From positions 1 through 14,725 of the forward strand of contig JASEJL010000018.1 in the NCBI GenBank assembly GCA_030016465.1: DNA of 14,725 nt. Reading direction: 5' to 3'. The notes under the pieces were generated by a model. That model did not search any database. It saw nothing but the letters and a program-made list of their open reading frames with translations, and had not been told where the DNA came from. How positions within the stretch are numbered: the first letter of the stretch is position 1; each line of letters begins with the position of its first letter. Positions 1 through 6,599 of this stretch are shown here, in pieces. The position numbers were made by a program, and so were the translations under genes. The DNA comes from Patescibacteria group bacterium (GTDB lineage: Bacteria > Patescibacteriota > Minisyncoccia > Minisyncoccales > DG-74-1).

Positions 1-104
1 GTAAATATTTTGCCACGGTGAGCTATGAGTGTTGCACTTCAAAAGCAAATTTCAGGCGGAGGAAAATCATAAAGAAGAGACACTTTAAAAAATAATATAA
101 AAGA

Positions 105-465
105 TTTTCTTTTCGGAAAAGAGCTTAATGTCTGCCTGGTGGATGCCTTCCTGCGTGACAGGTAAGATATCTAGAAACCCAGAGAGAGGAGGAATGGAAA
201 AGAAGAGGAGACGTTAGTTCGTTCCTGCCAACATTGTTACATTTATATATAGCACCTTTCAAAAACATGTTGGGGAAGGAGAGTGTAAAAGATTCCTTGG
301 GATTCTTCGAGTTGACCCGATTCTTCGGAGTCAAAGTTGTAAAACGTGTAAGGGCAAGCCTGCCTTTCGAATAAAGTAAAGCCGAGAAATACGAATATCC
401 CGGAGTTACACACTCTTTCCCCAACTCCAATCGCAAACAAAGGACGTTCAAAAGAACGTCCTTAA
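105..465 (+). ncRNA. candidate structured non-coding RNA of unknown class
   Basis: This stretch has no convincing coding frame but folds well by eye. A 20-bp stem pairs 269-288 with 406-425 (18 Watson-Crick pairs, one G-U, one A-A mismatch) and closes a multibranch domain. Inside it, 299-303/397-401 and 306-309/392-395 pair. Two hairpins follow: about 313-331 (TGAC/GTCA plus CCGA/TCGG), and one with stem AAGGGCA/TGCCTTT and an AGCC loop near 350-367. On the 5' side are hairpins at 108-122 and 133-164. The 3' end runs into a terminator hairpin at 440-463. I found no marks of RNase P RNA, tmRNA, SRP RNA or 6S RNA. The 5' end and the strand are inferred; the strand rests on the terminator and on the downstream plus-strand genes. 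Confidence 0.4.
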
Positions 466-470
466 TCTCA
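440..470 (+). terminator. hairpin terminator before murD
   Basis: A perfect 10-bp stem (AAGGACGTTC / GAACGTCCTT) with an AAAA loop spans 440-463. A loose T-containing tail follows up to about 475. It separates the candidate RNA from murD. The minus-strand tail (TTTGTTT) is the better U-tract, so it may work in both directions. Confidence 0.5.
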
Positions 471-490
471 TTTTAAAAAGCTGAAATTTA

Positions 491-499
491 TGCTATTTT
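491..499 (+). promoter_or_regulatory. possible extended -10 for murD
   Basis: TGCTATTTT (extended -10, TGnTATTTT) ends 9 nt before the murD ATG. No good -35 is visible. If it is used, transcription would start at about 505-507, making the mRNA almost leaderless. The AAAGG at 500-504 would then not act as a ribosome binding site. This is only a candidate. Confidence 0.25.
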
Positions 500-508
500 A
501 AAGGTAGA

Positions 509-1819
509 ATGCTAAATGAATTTAAAAACAAAAAAATTCTGATTCTCGGTTTTGGCAAAGAAGGGAGGGATAATTTTGGGTTTTTGAGGAAGTTGTTTTC
601 TGAGAAAATTATTGGAATAGCTGACCAAAAAACTATATCACCCATTTCTCACGGCCGTAGAAAATGTGTTATTGGAGATGATAGAAAAATAAAACTCTAT
701 TTAGGTAAAAATTATCTTAAGGCCCTTAAAAATTATGATGTCATTATTAAATCGCCAGGGATTCCTTTTAAAAATTTACCAAAAACAGCTCTTAGCAAAA
801 TTACCACTCAAACTGAAATTTTTCTTGAAAATTGTTCGGGAAAAATTGTTGGGATTACTGGCACCAAAGGGAAAAGTACTACTGCGGCTTTAATTTATAA
901 AATTCTAAAAGAAGGGGGGTTCAAAGCTCATTTAGTTGGAAATATTGGAAAACCGGTTTTAAATCTTCTATTTTCTGCTAGCCCAGAGGATATTTATGTT
1001 TATGAATTATCGAGTTATCAATTGTATAACCTTAAAAAATCACCTCAGATTGCTGTTTTTTTGAATATCTATCCAGAACATCTTGATTATTATCGAAATT
1101 TTAATGAATATGTAAAAGCCAAGGCAAATATTACTAAATATCAAACTAAAAAAGATTTTTTGGTTTATAATTCTGGCAACAAATTGGTTAGAGAAATTGC
1201 TAAAAAATCTCGAGCAATTAAAATTCCAATCAAAGGAGAGTATTACGAATTAAACAAAAATGCGGCTAGAGTAGTAGGAAAGATATTTAAAATTCCAAAA
1301 GCAACTATTGAAAAAGCTATTGGCAAATTTAAACCCCTGCCTCATCGCCTGGAATATGTCGGAACTTATAGGGGAATAAAATTTTATAATGATGCCCTAT
1401 CGACAATTCCCGAAACAACAATAGCTGCTTTAGATAGTTTAGGTGATGATGTGGAAACGATTTTTTTAGGCGGGTTTGATAGGGGATTAGATTTTAAAAA
1501 TTTGGCAAAGAAAATTTTAAAAAATAAAATAAAAAATCTAATTTTGTTTCCGATAACTGGGGAAAAAATCTGGAAAGAGATTTTTTTGCAAGTTAAAGAC
1601 GATTTTTCTAAATTACCAAGGGCTTTTTTAGTCCAAAATATGAAAGATGCTGTAAAATTAGCTTATGAGTATACTCAAAAGGGGAAAATCTGTCTTTTAT
1701 CATCTGCCTCAGCCAGTTTTAGTATTTTTAGAGATTATAAAGAAAAGGGTAATTTGTTTAAAAAATATGTAAAGCGCTTTGGGCAAAACCCTACTCTTTT
1801 GAAAAAAGGGCGTGAGTAA
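509..1819 (+). CDS. murD: UDP-N-acetylmuramoylalanine--D-glutamate ligase (MurD)
   Basis: Cytoplasmic Mur ligase that adds D-Glu to UDP-MurNAc-L-Ala using ATP in peptidoglycan precursor synthesis. The 436 aa match the usual family length. An N-terminal Rossmann-like domain (LILGFGKEG, 11-19) is followed by the ATP-binding loop GITGTKGKST (115-124), ELSSYQL (166-172), NIYPEHLDYY (186-195), HRLE (279-282) and LGGFDRG (320-326). The C-terminal ligase domain has LLSSASASF (396-404), matching the family LLSPACASF segment. The C-terminal substrate motif reads NDALSTIPET (294-303) instead of the classical NDSKATN, a variant that may still bind substrate. The ATG has AAAGG 4 nt upstream. The gene leads a tight block with ftsW (6-nt gap) and murG. 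It could be a MurD-like paralogue, but its neighbours favour MurD itself. Confidence 0.93.
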   Translation: MLNEFKNKKILILGFGKEGRDNFGFLRKLFSEKIIGIADQKTISPISHGRRKCVIGDDRKIKLYLGKNYLKALKNYDVIIKSPGIPFKNLPKTALSKITTQTEIFLENCSGKIVGITGTKGKSTTAALIYKILKEGGFKAHLVGNIGKPVLNLLFSASPEDIYVYELSSYQLYNLKKSPQIAVFLNIYPEHLDYYRNFNEYVKAKANITKYQTKKDFLVYNSGNKLVREIAKKSRAIKIPIKGEYYELNKNAARVVGKIFKIPKATIEKAIGKFKPLPHRLEYVGTYRGIKFYNDALSTIPETTIAALDSLGDDVETIFLGGFDRGLDFKNLAKKILKNKIKNLILFPITGEKIWKEIFLQVKDDFSKLPRAFLVQNMKDAVKLAYEYTQKGKICLLSSASASFSIFRDYKEKGNLFKKYVKRFGQNPTLLKKGRE

Positions 1820-1825
1820 AAATAT

Positions 1826-2944
1826 ATGGCAAAAGGTAATCCAGATTATATCTTAATTGCTGTTACGGCTATCTTAATAATTTTAGGAATAATTATTTTG
1901 GCTAATGTTTCGGCTCCCTTTTCTCTGGAAACATTTGGCACAACTTATTATTTCTTAAATCACCAGCTGTTATTTGGTCTTTTTCCAGGACTGATTTTAG
2001 CTTTTTTGACTTTTCGAATTCCTTTGGATTTCTTAAAAAAATGGGTTCCTTTATTGCTTTTAATAAATTTAATTTTATTGGCCATAGTTTTTTTGCCCGG
2101 CATTGGTTTTGAGTTTAGAGGGGCGGCCAGATGGATAAATTTGGGTCCAATTTCTTTTCAGCCCTCAGAGTTTTTAAAGCTGACTTTTATTTTGTATTTA
2201 GCGGCTTGGCTGGCCAGTCGGACCGCTAGCGAAAAAACCAGTAGAAATCAGTTAATGTGGGGGTATAGTCAAACTTTCTTGGCTTTTCTAATCGTAATTG
2301 GAGTAATCAGTTTGCTTTTAATTTTTCAACCAGATATTAGTACCTTAGGGATAATTATTTTGGTTGCTAGTCTGATGTATTTTTTAGCTAAGACTCCCCT
2401 CTGGCAAAATTTCTTGATAATTTTCATCGGAGTGGCTTCTCTTTTCATTTTAATTAAACTTGCTCCTTATCGAGCAGCTCGGTTTTTAGTTTTTTTTGAT
2501 CCGACAGCGGACCCAATGGGAATTGGCTATCAGATAAAGCAAGCCTTAATTGCCGCGGGGTCTGGCGGAATTTTTGGTCTTGGGCTGGGAATGTCTCAGA
2601 TGAAATTTGGTTTTTTACCTCAGTCAATAGCCGATTCAATTTTTGCCATCTTTGCCGAAGAAACCGGATTTATTGGTAGCACTCTTTTAATTTTTCTTTT
2701 TTTAGTATTTTTCTGGCGAGGATTTAGAATTGGAAAATTATCTCAAGATAAATTCTCTCAATTAACCGCATGGGGAATAACTATCTGGATTTGTCTTCAG
2801 AGTTTTATTAATATAGCGGCAATGATTAAAGTTTTACCCCTGACCGGCATTCCCTTGTCATTCATCAGCTACGGCGGGTCATCCCTAGTTGCCGAATTGG
2901 GGGGAGTAGGGATATTATTAAATATATCAAGACAAAAAGTATGA
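1826..2944 (+). CDS. ftsW: SEDS-family septal peptidoglycan polymerase FtsW
   Basis: Polytopic membrane protein of the SEDS family, which polymerises lipid II at the division septum with a partner class B PBP. Its 372 aa are almost all hydrophobic helices (about ten), starting at 8-27. Family motifs are GAARWINLGPISFQPSEFLKL (99-119), QPDIST (168-173), GIFGLGLG (248-255), LPQSIADSIFAIFAEETGFIG (264-284, holding the conserved Asp at 270) and PLSFISYGGSS (343-353). The choice of FtsW over RodA or SpoVE rests on its place between murD and murG. It follows murD by 6 nt, and its TGA stop overlaps the murG ATG (ATGA), suggesting translational coupling. No PBP partner is in the window. Confidence 0.92.
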   Translation: MAKGNPDYILIAVTAILIILGIIILANVSAPFSLETFGTTYYFLNHQLLFGLFPGLILAFLTFRIPLDFLKKWVPLLLLINLILLAIVFLPGIGFEFRGAARWINLGPISFQPSEFLKLTFILYLAAWLASRTASEKTSRNQLMWGYSQTFLAFLIVIGVISLLLIFQPDISTLGIIILVASLMYFLAKTPLWQNFLIIFIGVASLFILIKLAPYRAARFLVFFDPTADPMGIGYQIKQALIAAGSGGIFGLGLGMSQMKFGFLPQSIADSIFAIFAEETGFIGSTLLIFLFLVFFWRGFRIGKLSQDKFSQLTAWGITIWICLQSFINIAAMIKVLPLTGIPLSFISYGGSSLVAELGGVGILLNISRQKV

Positions 2945-4101
2945 AAATATTATTTACCGGTGGTGGTACTGCTGGTCATATTTTTCCAATAATTGCCATA
3001 GCGAGAGAAATAAAGCGAATTTATCCAGAGCCAAATCTTCAGTTTTTTTACCTTGGACCCAGAGATGAATTTAGCCAAATTTTGCTTTCCCAGGAAGAAA
3101 TAAATGTAAAACATGTTTTCTCGGGAAAAATCAGAAGGTATTTTGATTGGAAGAGTCCCTTCCAAAATTTGATTGATGTTTTATTTAAAATCCCTCTAGG
3201 TATTCTTCAGGCCTTCTTTTATATTTTCTTTTTAGCTCCGGATTTAACCTTCTCAAAAGGAGGATTCGGTTCAATACCGGCAGTGATGGCCAGCTGGTTC
3301 TTAAAGGTTCCCATTTTTTTACACGAATCAGATATTAGCCCCGGCCTATCTAATCGATTTTTAAGCAAATTTGCTTTAGAAGTTTTTGTCTCTTTCCCAA
3401 AAACGGAATATTTTAAACCCTCAAAAATAATTTTGGTGGGCAATCCAATCCGAAGGGAAATTTTAGAAGGTTCAAAAGAAGAAGCCCAAAAATTGTTTAA
3501 ATTAAGCGGGACAAAGCCAGTAATTCTAATTTTAGGTGGCTCCCAGGGCGCTCAAAGAATTAATGACAAAATCCTGGAAATTTTGCCAGAACTTTTAAAA
3601 AATTTTGAAATAATTCATCAGTCGGGTGAGAAAAATTTTGAAGAAGTAAAGGCTGAATCAAGAGTAATACTTCCTGAAGAATTGGCTTCTTTTTATCATC
3701 TTTTTCCATTCCTAAACGAAGAAGAACTAAAACAGGCCTATGCTGCTTGTGATTTAGTTGTCAGTCGGGCTGGTTCAGGAAGCATTTTCGAAATAGCCGC
3801 TGCCAGAAAGCCAAGTATTTTAATTCCCTTATCAGAAGCTGCTCAAAACCATCAGTTCAAAAATGCCTATGCCTATGCTGAAAAAGGGGCGACAATTGTT
3901 CTAGAAGAAGCTAATTTCACTCCCCATTTTTTCTTGGAAAAACTGAGATATTTATTTTTTCGGCCACCAAGCGAGGTGAGAGATGAAGCGAAGCCTCAGC
4001 GATCTGAAGAGTTGGAAAAAATGCAAAAAGCAGCTGAGGAGTTTTCCAAACCGCTGGCTGCTCAAACAATTGCTAGCTACCTTATTGAATTTTTAAAATA
4101 A
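2941..4101 (+). CDS. murG: MurG, UDP-GlcNAc:lipid I GlcNAc transferase
   Basis: GT-B glycosyltransferase at the inner face of the membrane that converts lipid I to lipid II. Its 386 aa are slightly longer than many family members. The N-terminal domain has the G-loop TGGGTAGHIFP (6-16) and KGGFGSIPAV (106-115), then HESD (129-132) where many MurGs have HEQN. The C-terminal UDP-GlcNAc domain has LGGSQGAQRIN (198-208) and SRAGSGSIFE (275-284, Glu284), then AAQNHQ (300-305) where DNHQ is common. Extra length near 341-357 (RPPSEVRDEAKPQRSEE) is charged and comes from a GC-richer, partly palindromic DNA stretch, which looks like an insertion. It starts inside the ftsW stop codon (4-nt overlap). 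Confidence 0.93.
   Translation: MKILFTGGGTAGHIFPIIAIAREIKRIYPEPNLQFFYLGPRDEFSQILLSQEEINVKHVFSGKIRRYFDWKSPFQNLIDVLFKIPLGILQAFFYIFFLAPDLTFSKGGFGSIPAVMASWFLKVPIFLHESDISPGLSNRFLSKFALEVFVSFPKTEYFKPSKIILVGNPIRREILEGSKEEAQKLFKLSGTKPVILILGGSQGAQRINDKILEILPELLKNFEIIHQSGEKNFEEVKAESRVILPEELASFYHLFPFLNEEELKQAYAACDLVVSRAGSGSIFEIAAARKPSILIPLSEAAQNHQFKNAYAYAEKGATIVLEEANFTPHFFLEKLRYLFFRPPSEVRDEAKPQRSEELEKMQKAAEEFSKPLAAQTIASYLIEFLK
3963..4010 (+). repeat. partly palindromic insertion within murG
   Basis: This stretch is richer in G and C than the surrounding murG. It contains GCGAGG and CCTCAGC arms able to pair across about 17 nt. It encodes the charged segment RPPSEVRDEAKPQRSEE, in a region where MurG is normally short. 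The insertion reading is inferred from composition and protein length; no second copy was found in the window. Confidence 0.3.
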
Positions 4102-4114
4102 ATTTTATATATTT

Positions 4115-4138
4115 AAAATATGCTCTAAAATATGCTCT
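4115..4138 (+). repeat. 12-bp perfect tandem duplication across the gltX start
   Basis: AAAATATGCTCT occurs twice in direct succession (4115-4126 and 4127-4138). Each copy carries an ATG. The first ATG (4120) reads ATG CTC TAA, a two-codon ORF ended by TAA; the second (4132) starts GltX. Confidence 0.85.
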
Positions 4139-5214
4139 CTGAGGAATTTAAATTCCAAAAACCCGGCGAAGTCCGAACACGATTCGCTCCTGCGCCAACC
4201 GGTGTTTTGCATATTGGCGGAGCCAGAACTGCTCTTTTCAATTATCTTTTTGCCAAAAAAAATGAAGGTGTTTTTATTTTGCGGATTGAAGATACTGATA
4301 TTGAAAGGTCAGGTCAGGAATATGAAAAAGACATTATGGAAAGTTTAAAATGGTTAGGAATTGAATGGGATGAAGGCCCCGATGTTGGAGGAGATTACGG
4401 ACCATATCGACAAAGTGAAAGATTAAACATTTATGCCAAATACTTGGAAAAGCTCTTGGCTGAGGATAAGGCCTATTATTGTTTCTGCTCAGAAGAAGAA
4501 TTAGAAGCTCAAAGACAGTATCAGTTATCAATAGGCGAAGCGCCTCATTATTCTGGAAAATGTGCCAATCTTTCCAAAGAAGAAGTTCAAAGATTAAGAG
4601 AGGCAGGAAAATCGGCGGTTATTAGATTTAGGGTACCTAGCAAAAAAGTAAGGTTCAATGATTTAATCAGGGGCAAATTAGAATTTGACACCTCTTTAAT
4701 GGGAGACATTGTCATTGCCAAGGATTTGACCATCCCTTTGTATAATTTTGCCTGCGTGGTTGATGATTTTGAAATGAAAATCAGTCAGGTCATCAGGGGC
4801 GAAGAACACATCTCTAATACTCCAAAACAAATCCTTCTTCAAGAAGCCCTGAATTTTCCTTCGCCCCAATATGTCCACTTGCCAATGATTTTGGGGCCAG
4901 ACAGAACAAAGTTATCAAAAAGATATGAGGCAGTAGGTATTTCTGAGTATAAAAAAGAGGGCTATTTGCCCGAGGCCTTAGTTAATTTTATGGCCTTTTT
5001 AGGTTGGAATCCGGGTGGAGAGCGAGAGATTTATTCAATATCCTCTTTGATTAAAGAATTTTCTTTAGAAAGGGTTCAAAAAGGAGGGGCAATTTTTAAT
5101 ATCAAAAGATTGGATTTTTTGAATGGTTTTTATATTCGCCAGCGCTCGGTTGAAAAATTAACCGAACTCTGCCTACCTTATTTAATTGAGGCAGGTTTTC
5201 TTGAGAAAATATGA
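4132..5214 (+). CDS. gltX: glutamyl-tRNA synthetase, catalytic part (interrupted gene)
   Basis: Class I aminoacyl-tRNA synthetase that charges tRNA-Glu in the cytoplasm. These 360 aa hold the complete Rossmann catalytic core: FAPAPTGVLHIGG (18-30, HIGH motif), RIEDTD (51-56), an insertion with C117-x-C119 and C144 resembling the GluRS zinc site although the usual fourth ligand is unclear, and TKLSKRYEAVG (259-269, KMSKS motif). Family members run to roughly 480-560 aa. Here the frame ends at TGA 5212-5214, just inside the helical part leading into the anticodon-binding region. The rest is in the next ORF, in the same frame. Two in-frame TGA codons (5212, 5218) inside a 16-bp tandem duplication separate them. 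The gene could be truly split, a recent pseudogene, or a sequencing artefact. Confidence 0.88.
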   Translation: MLSEEFKFQKPGEVRTRFAPAPTGVLHIGGARTALFNYLFAKKNEGVFILRIEDTDIERSGQEYEKDIMESLKWLGIEWDEGPDVGGDYGPYRQSERLNIYAKYLEKLLAEDKAYYCFCSEEELEAQRQYQLSIGEAPHYSGKCANLSKEEVQRLREAGKSAVIRFRVPSKKVRFNDLIRGKLEFDTSLMGDIVIAKDLTIPLYNFACVVDDFEMKISQVIRGEEHISNTPKQILLQEALNFPSPQYVHLPMILGPDRTKLSKRYEAVGISEYKKEGYLPEALVNFMAFLGWNPGGEREIYSISSLIKEFSLERVQKGGAIFNIKRLDFLNGFYIRQRSVEKLTELCLPYLIEAGFLEKI

Positions 5215-5232
5215 ATTTGAGAAAATATGAAT
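5201..5232 (+). repeat. 16-bp perfect tandem duplication splitting gltX
   Basis: TTGAGAAAATATGAAT occurs twice in a row (5201-5216, 5217-5232). Both TGA codons that break the GluRS frame, and the ATG of the downstream ORF (5227), lie inside it. With only one copy, the upstream TGA and downstream ATG would form an ATGA overlap. Confidence 0.9.
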
Positions 5233-5724
5233 CCCGAAGAATTAAAATTATTTGAGGAAAAAGGAGCTGAATTTAAAATAAAAACAACCGGGGAAGAAAT
5301 TACTTTAGATTGGCTAAAGAAAATTGTCTCAATTTATCAAAAGAGATTGAAAAAATTATCGGAAATTAGCCAATTGACCCATTTTTTCTTTAAAGATAAG
5401 CTGGAATATGAAAAAGATTTATTAAGATGGCGAGAAATGACCGATAAAGAGATTAAAGTTGCTCTTGACAAATTAGAAAAAATATTATCTAAAATTAAAT
5501 ACGAGGAGTGGAAGAAAGAAAATTTAGAAAAGATCTTAATACCAGAAGCAGAAGAATTTGCCAAAAGAATTAATAAGGCAGGGGATAGGGGATATCTTTT
5601 GTGGCCTTTGAGAGTGGCCCTGACCGGAAAAAGAGAATCAGCCGGGCCCTTTGAGATAGCGGAAATATTGGGAAAAGAAAAAACCTTAAAGAGAATCAAA
5701 GAGGCGAGGGGATTGATAAAATGA
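5227..5724 (+). CDS. gltX: glutamyl-tRNA synthetase, C-terminal anticodon-binding part
   Basis: A 165-aa ORF that continues the preceding GluRS in the same frame. It starts MNPEELKLFEEKG, then has ITLDWLKKIVSIYQKRLKKLSEI and the hallmark end of bacterial GluRS, GYLLWPLRVALTGKRESAGP (130-149). This is the helical anticodon-binding domain, without catalytic motifs. Adding this ORF to the upstream 360 aa gives about 525 aa, a normal full GluRS length. No strong ribosome binding site precedes the ATG at 5227. If it is translated separately, reinitiation after the nearby TGA is the likely route, and the two halves would have to associate as subunits. It ends in TGA, directly followed by a terminator. 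Confidence 0.82.
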   Translation: MNPEELKLFEEKGAEFKIKTTGEEITLDWLKKIVSIYQKRLKKLSEISQLTHFFFKDKLEYEKDLLRWREMTDKEIKVALDKLEKILSKIKYEEWKKENLEKILIPEAEEFAKRINKAGDRGYLLWPLRVALTGKRESAGPFEIAEILGKEKTLKRIKEARGLIK

Positions 5725-5725
5725 A

Positions 5726-5763
5726 AAAGCCGGTTCCTTTGTTGATTTTGGAAACCGGCCTTT
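5726..5763. terminator. bidirectional terminator between gltX and the 5776-6090 gene
   Basis: GCCGGTT (5729-5735) pairs with AACCGGC (5753-5759), extended by CC/GG and AAA/TTT across single-base bulges. On the plus strand it follows the gltX stop at once. On the minus strand it is followed by TTTTTCATTTT and so serves the converging small gene well. Confidence 0.75.
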
Positions 5764-5775
5764 AAGACAAGTTAA

Positions 5776-6090
5776 TTAACTTAGGAGGAAATCAATCTCT
5801 TTTATGTCTGTTTTTGTTTCTACTATTTCCTGCCAGGTTTTATCTTTTTTTCCTTCTATTGCAATCGCAATACCAGTAGTACCTCCTTTCATCTGTCCAA
5901 CAATGCAGATACCACAATCTGCTATTGGTATTTTTAGAAGTTCTACAGGTTCTGGTGTCTCTCTTCTCTCTGACTTTGTTATCTTTGATGAAAAACTAAA
6001 TGACTGAGGAACCTTAACAAAGAAAATTTTTCCATAGGTTCCTTTAATTTCCCAGACGGTGCCATCTACATCATGAATTTTTACCTTCAT
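5776..6090 (-). CDS. small hypothetical protein, 104 aa
   Basis: I do not recognise this protein. It starts MKVKIHDVDGTVWEIKGTYG, with short alternating hydrophobic/charged stretches typical of beta strands. A charged linker (KITKSERRETPEPVE, 37-51) follows, then a second strand-rich half (CGICIVGQMKGGTTGIAIAIEG). No signal peptide or membrane helix is visible, so it is probably cytosolic. A real gene is supported by the strong Shine-Dalgarno AGGGGGAGA a few nt before the ATG, an unusually clear site for this window, and by the T-tracted terminator just past its stop. The overlapping plus-strand frame at 5804-6007 has no such support. A long leader with an 11-nt anti-SD match lies upstream. 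Confidence 0.6.
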   Translation of the reverse strand: MKVKIHDVDGTVWEIKGTYGKIFFVKVPQSFSFSSKITKSERRETPEPVELLKIPIADCGICIVGQMKGGTTGIAIAIEGKKDKTWQEIVETKTDIKEIDFLLS

Positions 6091-6194
6091 TATTCTCCCC
6101 CTCTTAAAGAGCTATATTATATTTTATTTATCCAGCAGATGTGCTTTATTAAGTGGTTTTCAGAAAACAATCCAATAAAGCCAATTTTGTTACA

Positions 6195-6207
6195 CCATCA
6201 CCTCCTT
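6195..6207 (-). promoter_or_regulatory. extended Shine-Dalgarno with a minimal ORF in the leader of the 5776-6090 gene
   Basis: The minus strand reads AAGGAGGTGATGG. Its first 11 nt (6197-6207) are the full complement of the 16S rRNA 3' tail. It lies about 105 nt upstream of the gene's ATG. The only start near it gives ATG GTG TAA (Met-Val-stop), 2 nt after AGGAGG. It may be a ribosome standby or leader-control element, or chance. Confidence 0.3.
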
Positions 6208-6242
6208 CCTCTGAAATTTGCTTTTGTGGTTAAGTTCTCTTT

Positions 6243-6271
6243 TAAACATTATTTTAGATAAAATATAAAAT
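6243..6271 (+). promoter_or_regulatory. possible promoter for the 6283-6489 gene
   Basis: TAAACA (6243-6248), 17-nt spacer, TAAAAT (6266-6271). The start would fall at about 6278, a few nt before the ATG. Both boxes are imperfect in an AT-rich stretch, so confidence is low. Confidence 0.25.
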
Positions 6272-6282
6272 GAAACTGGATT

Positions 6283-6489
6283 ATGGCTAAAGTTGTAGAA
6301 AATCAAATTGTTAAAATTTCAAAACAGGCTTTGAAAAGGGGAGTGGCAATTTTGGATTTGAAAGAGGATAAAGAGCTGATTGAGAAGGCGGTGCCAACCT
6401 ATCATCTCAAAGGAAAGGTAGCAAAAAATTTAGATAAACTAGTAAGGGAAAGATTAAAGAAAGGAATACGAAAGAGGAAAAAACAATAA
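6283..6489 (+). CDS. small basic hypothetical protein, 68 aa
   Basis: I do not recognise this protein. It is 68 aa, with a central run of likely helices (QALKRGVAILDLKEDKELIEKAV) and a strongly basic C-terminus (VRERLKKGIRKRKKQ). That tail suggests nucleic-acid or ribosome binding, but no domain can be named. It has no membrane segment or Cys motif. It stands alone between a divergent small gene and its own strong terminator, so it looks like a monocistronic unit. A plausible promoter lies just upstream, giving a very short leader. The compact helical-plus-basic layout would also fit an antitoxin-like or nucleoid protein, but no toxin partner is present. The open frame with a clean terminator makes it likely real. 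Confidence 0.6.
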   Translation: MAKVVENQIVKISKQALKRGVAILDLKEDKELIEKAVPTYHLKGKVAKNLDKLVRERLKKGIRKRKKQ

Positions 6490-6542
6490 AAACTTCTTCC
6501 TGAAGGAAAAAGAAAAAAATTTTAAGAAGAAGTTTTATTTTT
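6489..6542 (+). terminator. terminator after the 68-aa gene
   Basis: A perfect 11-bp stem AAAACTTCTTC / GAAGAAGTTTT (6489-6499 with 6526-6536) is followed by ATTTTTA. A smaller palindrome, TTCCTGAAGGAA, sits in the loop. Confidence 0.7.
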
Positions 6543-6599
6543 AGATATCGGAACTCATGATATTTATAAATAGAGAATTAAAGAGGATAGGGGACTTTT

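Noticed and set aside
3..95. An open frame from the left edge ending RRRKIIKKRHFKK, which could be a protein C-terminus.
   Set aside because: It has only 30 codons, no recognisable family, and a chance open frame of this length is not rare. It cannot be supported.
135..150. GGTGGATGCCTT resembles the conserved 5' part of 23S rRNA.
   Set aside because: The bases after it do not follow 23S rRNA, and no other rRNA segment is present. It is a chance 12-nt match.
120..170. The minus strand shows a faint likeness to SRP RNA domain IV (GGAAGG flanked by CCTGTC and GGCAG).
   Set aside because: The invariant AGCA side of the internal loop is missing, and flanking bases do not pair as in SRP RNA.
125..451. 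Two minus-strand ORFs (108 and 65 aa) within the candidate RNA region.
   Set aside because: Their protein sequences have no family character, no ribosome binding site, and they lie in the paired RNA stems.
5201..5232. UGA read as glycine, as in Gracilibacteria and SR1, which would make gltX one ORF.
   Set aside because: ftsW, the gltX C-terminal ORF and the 76-aa gene end in TGA at expected positions, and no other gene has an internal TGA.
5804..6007. A plus-strand 67-aa ORF opposite the 5776-6090 gene.
   Set aside because: It lacks a ribosome binding site and is a mirror of the minus-strand gene, which has a strong one.
6197..6207. ATCACCTCCTT on the plus strand matches the 16S rRNA 3' end.
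   Set aside because: Nothing upstream resembles 16S rRNA. The minus-strand anti-SD reading is enough.
6073..6261. A plus-strand 62-aa ORF before the 6283 gene.
   Set aside because: It is AT-rich with no protein-like pattern and runs through the leader and promoter area of both neighbours.
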